64,000 nt of DNA. Origin: Ehretia macrophylla. Lineage: Eukaryota > Streptophyta > Magnoliopsida > Boraginales > Ehretiaceae. Shown one piece after another: positions 11,612-23,209 of this stretch. The notes beneath the pieces were generated by a model. That model was given only the letters and a program-made list of their open reading frames with translations. It did not search any database and was not told the origin of the DNA. A program made the position numbers and the translations under genes. Where the stretch lies: NCBI GenBank assembly GCA_037974665.1, contig CM075778.1, positions 7,491,001-7,555,000 of the forward strand, written 5' to 3'. How positions within the stretch are numbered: position 1 is the first letter of the stretch; each line of letters begins with the position of its first letter.

Positions 11612-13516
11612 ATGGATACTTTGCGGGATGGATGTTCAATTACCAAACCACCACTATTGAATGGCTCAAACTACTCAAACTGGAAGGCACGCATGAGGGC
11701 GTTTATCAAGTCCATTGATGAAAAAGCTTGGAAAGCAGTTCTAACAGGTTGGGTGCATCCTACAATTATCGATGCACAATGCAATGTTGCACCAAAACCT
11801 GAAACACAATGGACCAAAGCACAAAATTTATTGGCAAATTACAATTCCCAAGCATTGAATGCCATCTTCAATGTCGTTGACATAAACCAATTCAAATTGA
11901 TTTCAACATGTGAATCAACCAAAGATGCATGGGTGATATTGGAGACGGCATATGAAGGCACTACAGTTGTAAAGGTATCAAAACTTCAAATTCTTGCGAC
12001 AAGATTTGAAGAATTGAAGATGAAGGAAGATGAAACTATCATGGAGTTCAATGCCAGGCTATGTGATATTGTAAATGAGGCCTTTGCCTTGGGGGAAAAA
12101 TATTCAGATTCGAAGTTGGTAAGAAAAGTACTAAAATCACTTCCAGGCAGGTTTTCTATCAAAGTTGCAGCAATAGAAGAGTCCAAAAATGTTGATGAAA
12201 TCAAGATTGATGAGTTAATGGACTCTCTTCAGACATTTGAAATGAAGTTCAAACAAAAAAAGAAAGAAAATAGCATTGCCTTAAAAACAGGTTTCAAAAA
12301 TCAAGTTGATCAATACTCTTCTGATGGTGTCAATGAATCTTTAGCCTCACTCACAAAGAATGTCAACAAAGTACTGAAAATATTAGAGAAGCATAAATGT
12401 CTCATCAAATTCTGAAATCTTGAAGAAGAAAAAAATAATACACTGTCATGAATGTGAAGAATTTGGATATATGCAATCTGAATATGGAAACATTATAAAG
12501 AATAAGAAAAAGGCCATGAACATCACTTCGACTGATGAAGACTTGGAGGAATATACGGAGAATGATGAAGAGTACACCAACAACATTGTTGCATTAAATG
12601 TCACAACAGTCTAACGTGATGATAAGGTAAGCATAGAAGATGGTGTAAACAGTGTTGCAACATATGATAAAACGTGCAGCTTAGAGTCAGAACGTGATGA
12701 TGATTTGGATGTAGAAGACATCTTGAAAGCCTACAAAGAGATGTACAAACATTGGTTGATCGTGTACAAGAAAAATCGTGACATGGAGCTGAGGATCACA
12801 AAACTCTCAATGCAAAAATCTGATCTGGAAAAGACAGCAAAAATTCATCAAGATCTAGCTGCTAAAAGACTACAGGAAACTTAAATGTTGCAACAAGAGG
12901 TGAAACAAATTCAGCGAAATGTAAAAATGCTAAATTGTGGGACTAAGAAGCTTCATTATGTGCTATCAATTCAAAAATCAAGCGGTACTCACACGGGACT
13001 TGGATTTTATAGAGGTGAACCATCTGGAAAAACAACCTTTGTCAGAGAAAATGGAGGGCCAAAGCTGGAATCAAGTGTTGCAACAAAACAAAATGACATG
13101 ACTACTGATGTCGCAACTGATATTGCAACAAAAGCTGCAGCAGAGAGTAAAATTCTAGAATTTAAGAAAAAGAAATTTGTGTCAGTTGTCATTTTTGCCA
13201 CACTCCTGAACACATCAGATCACGATGCTACAGGTACATTGACATGCTGAAAAGAGATAAGTTTGTTAAACCCTTTGTTCATGATAAGTTTAGGAGGTCA
13301 CCTCAAATGAAAGCGAATTTGTCGCAACAAAAAGTGAAACAAATTTGGGTAAGAAAATCAGTTTTACCTTGTCCAGTAGAGCATAAAAAGGTTGTTTCAA
13401 ACTATGTTGCAACAAAAAATCAACTGACATATATTGTTACTAAGGCACCAAATTCTATGAGATATGAGACTTTGAGAAAAAGTTTAGGAATTTATAGTTT
13501 TTTTAATGTTGCATCA
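11612..13516 (+). pseudogene. Copia C gag with fused RNase H tail
   Basis: The gag reading frame starts at ATG 11612 (MDTLRDGCSI) and runs 267 codons to a stop at 12413-12415. It covers a UBN2-type capsid domain (LNGSNYSNWKARMRAFI near the N-terminus, then KLISTCESTKDAWVILETAY). Beyond the stop, other frames give a zinc-knuckle remnant that has lost key residues (CHECEEFGYMQSEY, about 12440-12485), a coiled-coil-like block and KQIWVRKSVL (about 13345). The sequence then jumps to VEHK and ATKNQLTYIVTKA (about 13380-13460), the C-terminus of copia RNase H. Protease, integrase and reverse transcriptase are gone. Several shifts make it inactive. Confidence 0.8.
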
Positions 13517-14786
13517 TAAAATGAAACATAATTGCGAAGAGACTCAAGAGATGTGAAAGTTTAATAGTAAAATCAACTTGTGATTTATTTCTTAAACCAT
13601 ATTAGTTGAGCACACTATATTTTGATCTGATTGAGAAACTGATTTTAATGGTTTGCAAGTATAGGAATTTGAACTTCCTAACGACTTTGGATATAAAGAG
13701 AAGTCTCTTTATCCATTCCTGTACTCTATTCACTCATGAAAAGAGAAAAAAAAATGAGAAAAAAGAAAAAAAAAGGAAAAAGAAGAAAGGAAAGTGGAGA
13801 CTAGAAAAAGCTACATAAACCAGATTGAAGGTTCTAGAGTGAAAGCTACCAAGTCTAATATTCTTTTGAAAAAAAAAATTTACAATGTGATTAGATGATC
13901 AGGTTGTTTGAACAGGTTGCTTTGAATTCTAAATTTTGCAAACTCTGATTCTGAGGAATTTCAAGAAAGATCGTTATATAGTTTTTCACACACACACATA
14001 CATGGTGCAAGTTATAAATCCTTGTTTGGTTTAACTATTGAATGAGTAATTTTTCTTGATGTTGACTTCATGAATCCTGTTCATATCATGCATTTTTTCC
14101 TTTTCTACTTACGAAAAAAAAAAGTTTTTATTTTTGTTGAGTCACAAATTTATGAGAGAATGGGTGCTAAAGTTAAAATACTTTGTTTAGTTGAATTGTG
14201 TTGCAACAGTCTTCTGAAACAATCCTGTTTATCATAATTTTTTCTCATAACATTGTGTTAACACTTTATGATACAAAAGTTAATATGAATTGTTGTGATA
14301 ATTTTTCAAATGGTTGACTAAAGTTCTTGCAGGGAGAGTACAAAGTAGATATTCAGGGGGAGAACATTCTCACTAGTTCCAATGATGTGCAACAACTCAG
14401 AGGGAAGAAAAATAGATGAAAATTTTTCACTATGAACTAGTGATTATTGTTATTGATGTTGCTTCCGCTATTTCTGATCTAATTGTGTGTTGAGATAAAT
14501 ACTGGAACAGATCTAGGAGCTGCATTGTTGGAACAAATGCCGGAACTTCAGATTCGTACTTTGGTTTATTTTGGCAAAAAGGGGGAGATAACTTATGTTG
14601 TGCTGTTGTTCTGCTACCTTGTTCTTTACATACTACTCTGGTACTACTGTACTTGTGTTACTCCTATTGTTGCAACAGAAACAACAGGAACCTCAGTGCT
14701 GGAACGTGTCCTCTACACTTGTGCAGTAAAAGGTTTTCATTCTTGTACTAAAAGGGTTTTGCCAAAACAAAGCCAAAGGGGGAGAT
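13517..14786 (+). other. Copia C 3' non-coding region and polypurine tract
   Basis: No conserved protein is recognisable. AAAAAGGGGGAGATAA near 14578 and AAAGGGGGAGAT at 14775-14786 are polypurine tracts; the second abuts the 3' LTR. The pseudo-frame at 14483-14800 crosses both and is not a gene. Confidence 0.6.
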
Positions 14787-15498
14787 TGCTAGACAATTAA
14801 ATTGATTGGGATTTGATTGTTAGGCAATTAAATTACTTGAGATTTGATTGGCTATGTTTTAGCAAAACTTTTGTTATTTCCATTCTTGTGTTTTTACCTT
14901 TTATATTGTGCAGAAAAAATCTTATAGTAACTTACCATATGAGAAGAAGATTTGTGTAGATTAAAGAATGACATTTATTGCATATTCACAAGGAAATGAA
15001 GAATAGGGTTTTTTAGATGAGGTTTTTCTTGCAGCCCAAGATGTGTTGATATGAAGGTAGTTGTATAAATATAAAGCAGAGGTTGTAGCAAAAAGGGGAG
15101 GCAGATAGAGTGCAACAAAAGAAAAAATACAAGAGAATTTTATGTCCAGTGTTCTAAGTGGTGTTGTAACACGATTTGTGTTTCAATCTTTGATTGTATT
15201 AAGTGTTGTAACTTTGTTTGTTTTGACAGTGAGTCATTAGAAAATTATATGAGTCTTTGGGTGATTAGATTATTTTCTTATTTATTCATTCTTCGGGAGA
15301 AGAAGGTGTTATTCTCGGGAGAGAACGTTGCAAGTCAAGGGGAGCTCACCAAATCGAAGTTTATTGAAGAGTTCACCATCAAGGCGTCAAAGGTCAAGAG
15401 AGAGTCTTTACTTGTGTAAGTCCGTTGATGTTGTAACTTATTATATTGCTTAATAAACAGGTTTGTTAGATCAAGGGAGGTCCCGTGGATGTAGACCG
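14787..15498 (+). repeat. 3' LTR of copia C, left part
   Basis: It starts TGCTAGACAATT after the polypurine tract and continues to GACCG at 15494-15498, where the Athila element interrupts it. The sequence resumes at 22882. It carries about 400 bp absent from the 5' LTR. Confidence 0.9.
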
Positions 15499-16712
15499 TG
15501 TTGGGTGCATTATTGATATATTATTTCAGCACCTTTTCACTTAAACTTTATGAGTTTTTGAGTAGTTTATGAGAAATTTGATGGGTTTTGTCTTTGATTT
15601 GAGTTGTAGGTAATCTCCAAGAGACAAGCTAAATTTTGAGGCGAAGATTGAAGAGAAATAGCAAAGAATTGACTTGCATGCACTTTGTGGAACAATTGAA
15701 GAAAAATTAGAAGTAGCGCAATTATAGCGCAGCTACGCAGCATCGCAGGAAAATTAAGGGCAGTTTTGTAAATTGGAAAGAAAAGAAAGAAACCCTATGA
15801 AATAAAAGGAGGAAAATGTGAGAAGTGAGCAGCCATCAAGAGGGCAGAAAAAGCAACGTTCCAGAGGGAGAGAAAGAGAGGATTCGCGAGTTGAAGACGG
15901 AGAACAATCCGGAGACGGACTTCTACCACGATTCTTCTCCAAATCCTAGTTTTCTCTATCTCTCTTATCATGTTTTACGTTACAATTGAGATTTTATTTA
16001 ATTTCTTTATAATGTTCTAGATTATTTTTCTAGGGCTACGATGTAGCCGGATTTTAAATATTTGAAGTTTTTGATTTGAATTAATTGATGAACTATTTCA
16101 TATCTGCGTTGAGTATTTTATGCTGAGTTTAATGCTTGTGGTTGCCTGATCAACAATTACATGAGTCGTGATTTAGTTTGAGACTGAGAAGTGATAACTA
16201 AATTAGACCACGTGTAAAATACCATTAAATTGTCATAAGCTAGAGGTAGTTATGAGATCTAGTGCAGCGTTTGAATTTCTAAGGCTTAATGCGTTCCATA
16301 AGTTCACAGTTATCACAGAGATGTAGTTAACTTGCTTATTGGGATAAGTTATTGATGCTTAAGAAAAATTAATATCTACCTTAGCGAAATTGCTAGCAAC
16401 GTAGGGAATAGGCGTCAATTGATTTAAATCGATAATTTCAAGTAGGATTAATCTTGGTAAAATCGGAACCCTTAGAGTATTTTAATTCTTGATTTATCCT
16501 CTTTATTAATTTCGTATTCGCTTTAGTTGTTAATTTCAAAAGTACTTTATTTATTAGTTTTTACTCACAATCTCTCATATTTGATTGTCCGAATAAAGTT
16601 AAAGCTAAATTAATTTCGATAGTTAGTAATCGTAGTCCTCGTGGGAACGATCTTTACTTATTACTTTATTACTTGTTGCGATACGTGCACTTGCGTTAGA
16701 AATCACACAACA
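15499..16712 (+). repeat. 5' LTR of the Athila element
   Basis: It begins TGTTGGGTGCATTATTGATA and ends TCACACAACA. It aligns to 21661-22876 along its whole length with scattered substitutions. It contains AGCGCAGCTACGCAG near 15725, a GC-rich motif echoed in the internal non-coding region. Confidence 0.93.
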
Positions 16713-16718
16713 AGTTTT

Positions 16719-16738
16719 TTGCACCGTTGCCAGGGACT
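16719..16738 (+). promoter_or_regulatory. Primer-binding site of the Athila element
   Basis: TGCACCGTTGCCAGGGACT follows a short AGTTTTT spacer after the LTR. It resembles the TGGCGCCGTTGCCGGGGA site characteristic of Athila/Tat gypsy elements, with a few transitions. Confidence 0.75.
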
Positions 16739-16857
16739 GTGCCATTATTAATATCGATACCAAATAGCTTTAATTTTACTTTGGATTTTATTTTATTTTG
16801 TTAGTTGTTTTTCTTATTTTTGTTACGTGTATTTCAGGAACATATTCCTTTACGTGC

Positions 16858-19233
16858 ATGCGAAAGTTAGGAAGTGGTACTTTGCTGCCTTTTGATCCTG
16901 AGATAGAACGCACTTGTCAAAAGAATAAAAAGGATAAAAGAGTTACTACCCACCATCTTCAAGATATCATAGCTGCAATTATTCAAGTACAAGAAGAAAA
17001 TAATCTAGCAGTCAATCATGAAAATCCGCCTAGAACATTGCGAGAGTATGCTTTGCCACCTACTGGAATTCAACCTATTATTAGAAGGCCAACGATTCAG
17101 GCGCATGATTTTGATTTGAAGACAGTGACACTACAGTTGATTCATAATATTCAGTTCCATGGACTGTCTTCTGAAGATCCTAATCAGCACATTGTGAATT
17201 TTCTAGAAGTCTACAGAATTATGAAGTACAATGGAGTCACTGATGAAGCTCTACGCCTTCGCTTGTTTCCTTTATCCTTAAGGGATCAAGCTAAGGAATG
17301 GTTGAATTCGCTGCCTTCTGATTCAATCACTACTTGGGAGGATTTAGTGCACAAGTTTTTGTCAAGGTTTTTCCCACCTAGAAAGACAGCGAAGCTGCGC
17401 ATAGAAATCAAAAACTTTGCTCAGCATAAAAGGGAATCTCTTTGTGAAGCGTGGGAGAGGTATAAGGCATTGTTGAGGAAGTGTCCTAATCATAGTGTAC
17501 CTAGGTGGATGCAAGTTCACAATTTTTACAATGGGCTGATTAGCTCCACAAGAACTTTGATTGATACATCAGCAGAAGGAGTTTTAATGAACAAGACAGC
17601 GAATAAAGCTTATGCGTTGCTTAAGGATATTGTCTTAAACAATCAACAATGGTCGAGCGAGAGAGTCACACCAAAGAAGACAGTTGGGATCCATGAGATT
17701 GATGCCATAACCGCCTTGAGAGCGAAAATTGACAATCTCGCGAAACAGTTGCAAAATAATCAAATGACTGTTAATGTTGTCCAAACGGCAGTGGTATGCA
17801 AGTTTTGTTGTGGTCCACATCATAGTGCAGAATGTCAGGTTGGAAATTCATTTGCGCAAGGCACAGCAGAACAAGCACAATATGTGGGGAATTTTAATGG
17901 GCAGCAGCACAATCAGTACTCTAACAAATATAATCCAACATGGCGTAATCATCCGAATTTTTCCTGGAGAAATACTTAGAATGTGTTGCAGCCTGAGCAT
18001 AATAACCCACCACCAGAGAAGAAGGTGAACTTGAAGGAGGTAATTGCTCAATTGGCGAATTCGCAGACACAGTTGGCTAATTTCCATACTCAATTTATGA
18101 ACGAAACTAGGACAAATTTCCAGAACCAATCTGCACAAATCAAGAATTTGGAGGCTCAGTTTAGCCAGATGGCTACGATGTTTTTAGAACGACAACAAGG
18201 GAATTTACCTAGTACTTCAGAGGTGAATCCTAGAAGAGATAGCACGGAACATTCCAAAGCGATCATTTTGAGAAGCAGCAAAGAGTTAGAGGAACCAGTG
18301 AGAACCAAGAAGGTTGAGAAAGGTGAAGCAAAGAATGAGGCGAAAGATGAAGAGAAAGTAGAAGCTCAGCCACAACCTACACAGGAACCACTTATGGTGG
18401 TGCCATTCCCTCAACGATTGCAGAAGAACAAGCTTGACAAACAATTTGCTAAATTTCTTGAAGTCTTTAAGAAGCTTCACATTAATATTTTATTTGCAGA
18501 TGCACTTGAACAAATGCCGAGTTATGTGAAGTTTATGAAGGATATTCTTTCAAATAAGATGAGGCTTGGAGATTACGAGACAGTTGCACTTACTGAGGAG
18601 TGCAGTGCCATCCTACAGAAGAAGCTACCACAAAAGCTCAAGGATCCAGGGAGTTTTACTATTCCATGTGAAATTGGCAATGTTATTTTTTAACGAGCTT
18701 TGTGTGATCTAGGTGCTAGTATTAATTTAATGCCTTTGTCTATTTTCAGGAAGCTTGGTTTAGGAGAGGCAAGACCCACAACAGTAACACTACAATTAGC
18801 TGATCGTTCAATCAAGTACTCTAGATGAGTAATTGAAGATGTGCTCGTCAAAGTCGATAAATTCATCTTTCCTACAGATTTCATAGTTCTAGATATGGAG
18901 GAAGATAAGGAAATTCATATCATTCTTGGAAGACCTTTCCTTGCAACTGGAGGAACACTTACTGATGTTCGAAATGGTGAGCTTAGGTTGCAAGTACAAG
19001 AGGAAAATGTAACCTTTAATGTTTTCAAAGCTCACAAGTACCTAGAAGTGAGTGATAGTTATTTTCGCATTGATGCCGTAAAAGCTATAGTGTCTAACCA
19101 TGAGGGTCAATTGGATCCCTTGGAGGCTAGCGTGTTACAAGATGATTCTTTTGTTCCGGTAAGATTGGAGCACAAAGAATATTGGGCGACTAAACAACAA
19201 AACATGGGTGTGCAAGCAGCAGATGAGAAATAA
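16858..19233 (+). pseudogene. Athila gag-protease frame with three internal stops
   Basis: A single frame runs from ATG 16858 to TAA 19231-19233, broken only by TAG 17977, TAA 18691 and TGA 18826. Gag shows the Athila hallmarks in order: PPRTLREYALP, then LSSEDPNQHI, RLRLFPLSLRDQAKEWLNSL, TTWEDLVHKFLSRFFPP, ESLCEAWERYKALLRKCP and a variant zinc knuckle CKFCCGPHHSAEC. A coiled-coil stretch follows (about 18020-18180). The aspartic protease follows the second stop, with active site [11 protein letters not shown] and later HIILGRPFLAT. An upstream TTG extension of the frame was rejected in favour of the ATG. Stops make it inactive, but it is only lightly decayed. Confidence 0.88.
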
Positions 19234-19235
19234 TT

Positions 19236-19520
19236 ATTGCAATTGAATAAGCTAGAAGGATCCCATGATGGAGCGAATGAGAATACAAGAAGTTACAAGG
19301 AGTAGACAAACGATTGGCATAAAAAACTCATTTCGGGAAAAGATTTCTCTCATGGGCAACAAATACTTCTTTATAACCGACGGATTCCTAGAAAATGCAA
19401 GTCAAGATGGTCAGGCCCCTTTGTTGTGACTAAAATATTTCCCTATAGTACTGTGGAAGTCACTCATTCAGAGAAAATGGACGTTTAAGGTCAACGAACA
19501 ACGGTTGAAGACTTATTGGG
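19236..19520 (+). pseudogene. Integrase C-terminal remnant of the Athila element
   Basis: Frames here give GQQILLYNRRIP, then KCKSRWSGPFVVTKIFPY and a worn end, the conserved C-terminal tail of gypsy integrase (K-x-RWxGPF). It follows the protease frame directly, so a deletion has removed reverse transcriptase, RNase H and the zinc and catalytic domains of integrase. At least one stop and one frameshift are present. Confidence 0.75.
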
Positions 19521-21660
19521 ATGATAAGTTTGATAAGCACAAGTCTGTTGTTCACCTCAACTCGTCTTGAGAAATTGCTTCGTCGGGCTGTCGACGTTAA
19601 AACAAGTGCTTTTCGGGAGGCAACCCAAGTTTTCTTACTTTTATTGATTTAATAGTTGTGTTTGTTTTTAGTTAAATTTCAAGTTATAATTGTCGTAGTT
19701 AATTTTTTTTTATTATTATTATTTTTTTGTCACGTTACGTTCGAGAACAAGTTTGGGGAAACCGAGGCAAAGAATAGTTCTATCAAGTCAATTCAGGGAG
19801 AATATGTACAAATAATGGTGTTTAGATTGAGGGAGATGTGCACGTTAAAGAGATAAACAACGAAAATAAGAGTTGTGAAAGTAGCGTTGTTGCGCTAAAA
19901 TATAGCGCAGCTGCGCTCAAGGAGTTTAAAAGTTACGCTCACGAGAGGTTGCTGGAAGAAAAATTAGAGTGCAGGCGTAACACAGTTACGCTTACGTTCT
20001 TCAGTTGACGTTCGAAGAAAAAAATACAGCGCAGGCGTAGTGCAGCAGCGCTTACGTCTTTTCTTTTGACATTTGTAAAAAAAATAATAATAATAAATTG
20101 AACATCTAAATTCTTTCTTCTCTGAATACGCACACCAACTGAAACATCCTCGGAGCCTTCAGACAATGAACGACATGGATATTCAGGGAAGTCCTCTACT
20201 TTCTTTCTTTATTTTCACCATTGAGGACAATGTCTAGTTTAAAGTTTGGGGGTGATTATTATGTGTTTTCCTGTGTGAACTTATTCCTTTAGTATTCGTA
20301 TTATGTGTTTTTCTTTTTATGTATTTAGTTATTTTTATTATGTTTAAAAAAAATAAAAAAAAAATTGAAAAAAAAAGCTGAAAAACTGAGATTTTTTTTT
20401 TTTGAAAGTGATGCTGGAAAGATAAGAAATAGGTCGATGATGAGTAGCGTAAGGAGTACATGACAGTAATGAGGATAATTGACTGAAACATAGTTTTGTT
20501 TTACAGAAAATCCCCGCTTATTGCGCACTCAGCCTCACCTAGTTATGTTGTTGCTTAGAGAATGTTTATGTGAGTTTAAGTGAAAAAAAAAATGAGTATA
20601 GGACTTTAGAACTTGCTTGATTGTCACTCAAGGCGAAGTCCTAGGATACATAGCATTAGAGAAATGATTTAGGTCATCTTTGGATCGTTTGAACCTTTCA
20701 AGCCAACCCTTGTAATAATTGAATATCCCTAGTTCACCCCTTTGAGCCTAAGATAGCCTTTTCTTTCTTATGCAACTTACAATATCTTTCTTAACTTGTC
20801 AAGTTTGATTTCCCCAGATTATGACCCTCCTACCTGTAATATATGATTGTTCTAAGATGATTATATGAAGCCATGTTTTGTATTAAATGATGAGAGGTTT
20901 GATGATTTAGTGATGTGTTGTTTTGAAAAAAAAAATGAAGTCTTGAGAAAAACAAAAAAATCAATCTGAAAAAAAAAAGAGCCACAATCATTGTATTTAA
21001 TATCAAAATGTAAGTTTGGGGAAGTATAGATTCTTTTTGTGTTTATAAAGGTTGTGGATGAATGTTGATGAAGTGAAATGAAAGAAGAAAGAAAAGAGAT
21101 ATGTTGAATAATTGTGATGGTAAGAAGTAGAGTTAGCATGTGCTTCATTGAACATCCTCAAATAATTGTGTGCTTATGGGTAGTTTAGTCTTATGTTATA
21201 TCCATTATCCTACCTTGACCCTAGCCAAATGTTACAACCAAATGTAAAGTCCTACTGATCTTTAATGCTATGATTAACCTACATTAGTGGAGAGTGGCAT
21301 AAAAAGTAAGCCTATGAAGTCCTAAGTGATTGAAAATAACAGATTCACATTGGAAATTCGCTTAACTTGCATAAACTTATTCGGGTACAATTGATTGGGA
21401 TAGAGGCTATACACACACTCACTTGGGGGATTTGAAGTAAAATGAAATTTATGTGAAGTTGAGATTTCTCATGCTTATGATTGAAAATTACCTTTTAAGG
21501 TTAAGTTGTGAAATAAAGCTACTGAGGCCGTAAAAATTTACTATCCTACAGCATTGCTTTCATGGGTTGTCGTGTGTCAAGTCTTTAGTTTTTAGGTTTT
21601 TTCCTTTCTTTAGTTTTGTCTTTTGCTTGAGGACAAGCAAAACTTAAGTTTGGGGGTATT
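19521..21660 (+). other. Athila 3' non-coding region with GCGC motifs and polypurine tracts
   Basis: About 2 kb without a supported gene. Near 19885-20060 short GC-rich motifs recur, including the perfect palindrome AGCGCAGCTGCGCT at about 19904 and variants GCGCAGGCGTA and GCAGCAGCGCTTACG. A polypurine-like AAAGTTTGGGGGTGA lies near 20241. The tract used, AAGTTTGGGGGTATT, is at 21646-21660 and abuts the 3' LTR. Athila elements often carry a long region or an env-like frame here; I see no env-like protein. Confidence 0.65.
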
Positions 21661-22876
21661 TGTTGTGTGTATTATTGATATATTATTTCAGCACCTTTTC
21701 ACTTAAACTTTTGTGAGTTTTTGAGTAGTTTATGAGCAATTTGATGGGTTTTGTCTTTGATTTGAGTTGTAGGTAATCTCCAAGAGACAAACTAAATTTT
21801 GAGGCGAAGATTAAAGAGAAATAGCAAAGAATTGACTTGCATGCACTTTGTGGAACAATTGAAGGAAAATCAGAAGTAGCACAATCATAGCGCAGCTGCG
21901 CAGCATCGTAGGAAAATTAAGGGCAGTTTTGTAAATTGGAAAGAAAAGAAAGAAACTCAATGAAATAAAAGGAGAAAAAACGTGAGAAGTGGGCAGCCAT
22001 CAAGAGGGCAGAAAAAGCAACGTTCCAGAGGGAGAGAATGAGAGGATTCACGAGTTGAAGACGGAGAACAATCCAGAGACGGACTTCTATCACGATTCTT
22101 CTCCAAATCCTAGTTTTCTCTATCTCTCTTATCATGTTTTACGTTACAATTGAGATTTTGTTTAATTTCTTTATGATATTCTAGATTATTTTTCTAGAGC
22201 TACGATGTAGCCGGATTTTGAATATTTGAAGCTTTTGATTTAAATTAATTGATGAACTATTCCATATCTGCGTTGAGTATTTTATGCTGAGTTTAATGCT
22301 TGTGGTTGCCTGATCAACAATTACATGAGTCGTGATTTAGTTTGAGATCGAGAAATAATAACTAAATTAGACCACGTGTAAAATACCATTAAATTATCAT
22401 AAGTTAGAGATAGTTATGAGATCTAGTGCAGCGTTTGAATTTTTAAGGCTTAATGCGTTCCATAAGTTCACAGTTATCACAGAGATGTAGTTAGCTTGCT
22501 TATTGAGATAGGTTATTGATGTTTGAGAAAGATTAATATTTACCTTAACGAAATTACTGGCAACTTAGGGAATAGGCATCAATTGATTTAAATCGATAGT
22601 TTCAAGTAGGATTAATCTTGGTGAAATCGGAACCCCTAGAGCATTTTAATTCTTGATTTATCCTCTTTATTAATTTCATATTCGCTTTAGTTATTAATTC
22701 CAAAAGTACTTTATTTATTAGTTTTTACTCACAATCTCTCATATTTGATTGTCCGAATAAAGTTAAAGCTAAATTAATTTTGGTAGTTAGTAATCGCAGT
22801 CCTCGTGGGAATGATTTTTACTTATCACTTTATTACTTGTTGCAATACGTGCACTTGCGTTAAAAATTACACAACA
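21661..22876 (+). repeat. 3' LTR of the Athila element
   Basis: It begins TGTTGTGTGTATTATTGATA and ends TTACACAACA, followed by the GACCG duplication. It includes AGCGCAGCTGCGCAG near 21890. Differences from the 5' LTR are scattered substitutions. Confidence 0.93.
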
Positions 22877-22881
22877 GACCG

Positions 22882-23188
22882 CACGGTTGAACTACGTTAA
22901 ATCTTGGTGTCTTTGTTTCTTTTACAAGCTTATCTTTCCGCTGCTGTTTACTATTGCTACTTATGTTGGAACATTAAGTAATTAGAGAAACAAATTGTTA
23001 ATGGTCTATGATAGAACTGATATTCCAGTTAATATTACAACATCTCCTGTAACAGAATTGTAACAGAATCACTATATACCAAGTTATTGCATCCGTTTTT
23101 TTGTTTTCATCACAGAGCTTCATCGATTAAGCAAAATAGCCATCTTGCTGAGAAATTAATCCATACTTATACTGCATAACTTTTAACA
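22882..23188 (+). repeat. 3' LTR of copia C, right part
   Basis: It resumes with CACGGTTGAACTACGTTAAA exactly where the left part stopped and ends CTTTTAACA. It aligns to 11207-11536 of the 5' LTR with a short deletion near AACATTAAG. Confidence 0.9.
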
Positions 23189-23209
23189 CTCTTTTCCTTT
23201 TATTTTGCT

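Larger units (their letters stand above)
15499..22876 (+). mobile_element. Athila-type gypsy element, non-autonomous, TSD GACCG
   Basis: This LTR retrotransposon is inserted in the 3' LTR of copia C. The 5-bp duplication GACCG lies at 15494-15498 and 22877-22881. LTRs are about 1.2 kb and near-identical over long stretches, suggesting a fairly young insertion. Order: 5' LTR, primer-binding site, gag plus protease in one frame, short integrase C-terminal remnant, ~2 kb non-coding region, polypurine tract, 3' LTR. Reverse transcriptase, RNase H and the integrase core are deleted, so it would need help in trans. The Athila call rests on gag, DLGAS protease and primer-binding site. Confidence 0.92.
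10925..23188 (+). mobile_element. Copia element C, non-autonomous, TSD CTCTT
   Basis: This Ty1/copia element has a 5' LTR (10925-11536), a primer-binding site, a degenerate gag and a 3' LTR split by an Athila element. The 5-bp duplication CTCTT flanks it at 10920-10924 and 23189-23193. Without the nested insertion it is about 4.9 kb. Reverse transcriptase and almost all of integrase are missing; only gag and the RNase H tail remain. LTR and gag sequence relate it to copia A and B. The lineage looks SIRE/Maximus-like, which is tentative. Confidence 0.9.

Noticed and set aside
16798-16857. Extended Athila gag start giving a hydrophobic N-terminus resembling a signal peptide
   Set aside because: It depends on a TTG start; the first ATG is at 16858 and family gag proteins have no such leader.
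19521-21660. Possible env-like gene in the Athila 3' region
   Set aside because: No long frame, signal or membrane segments could be supported; frames are short and low-complexity.
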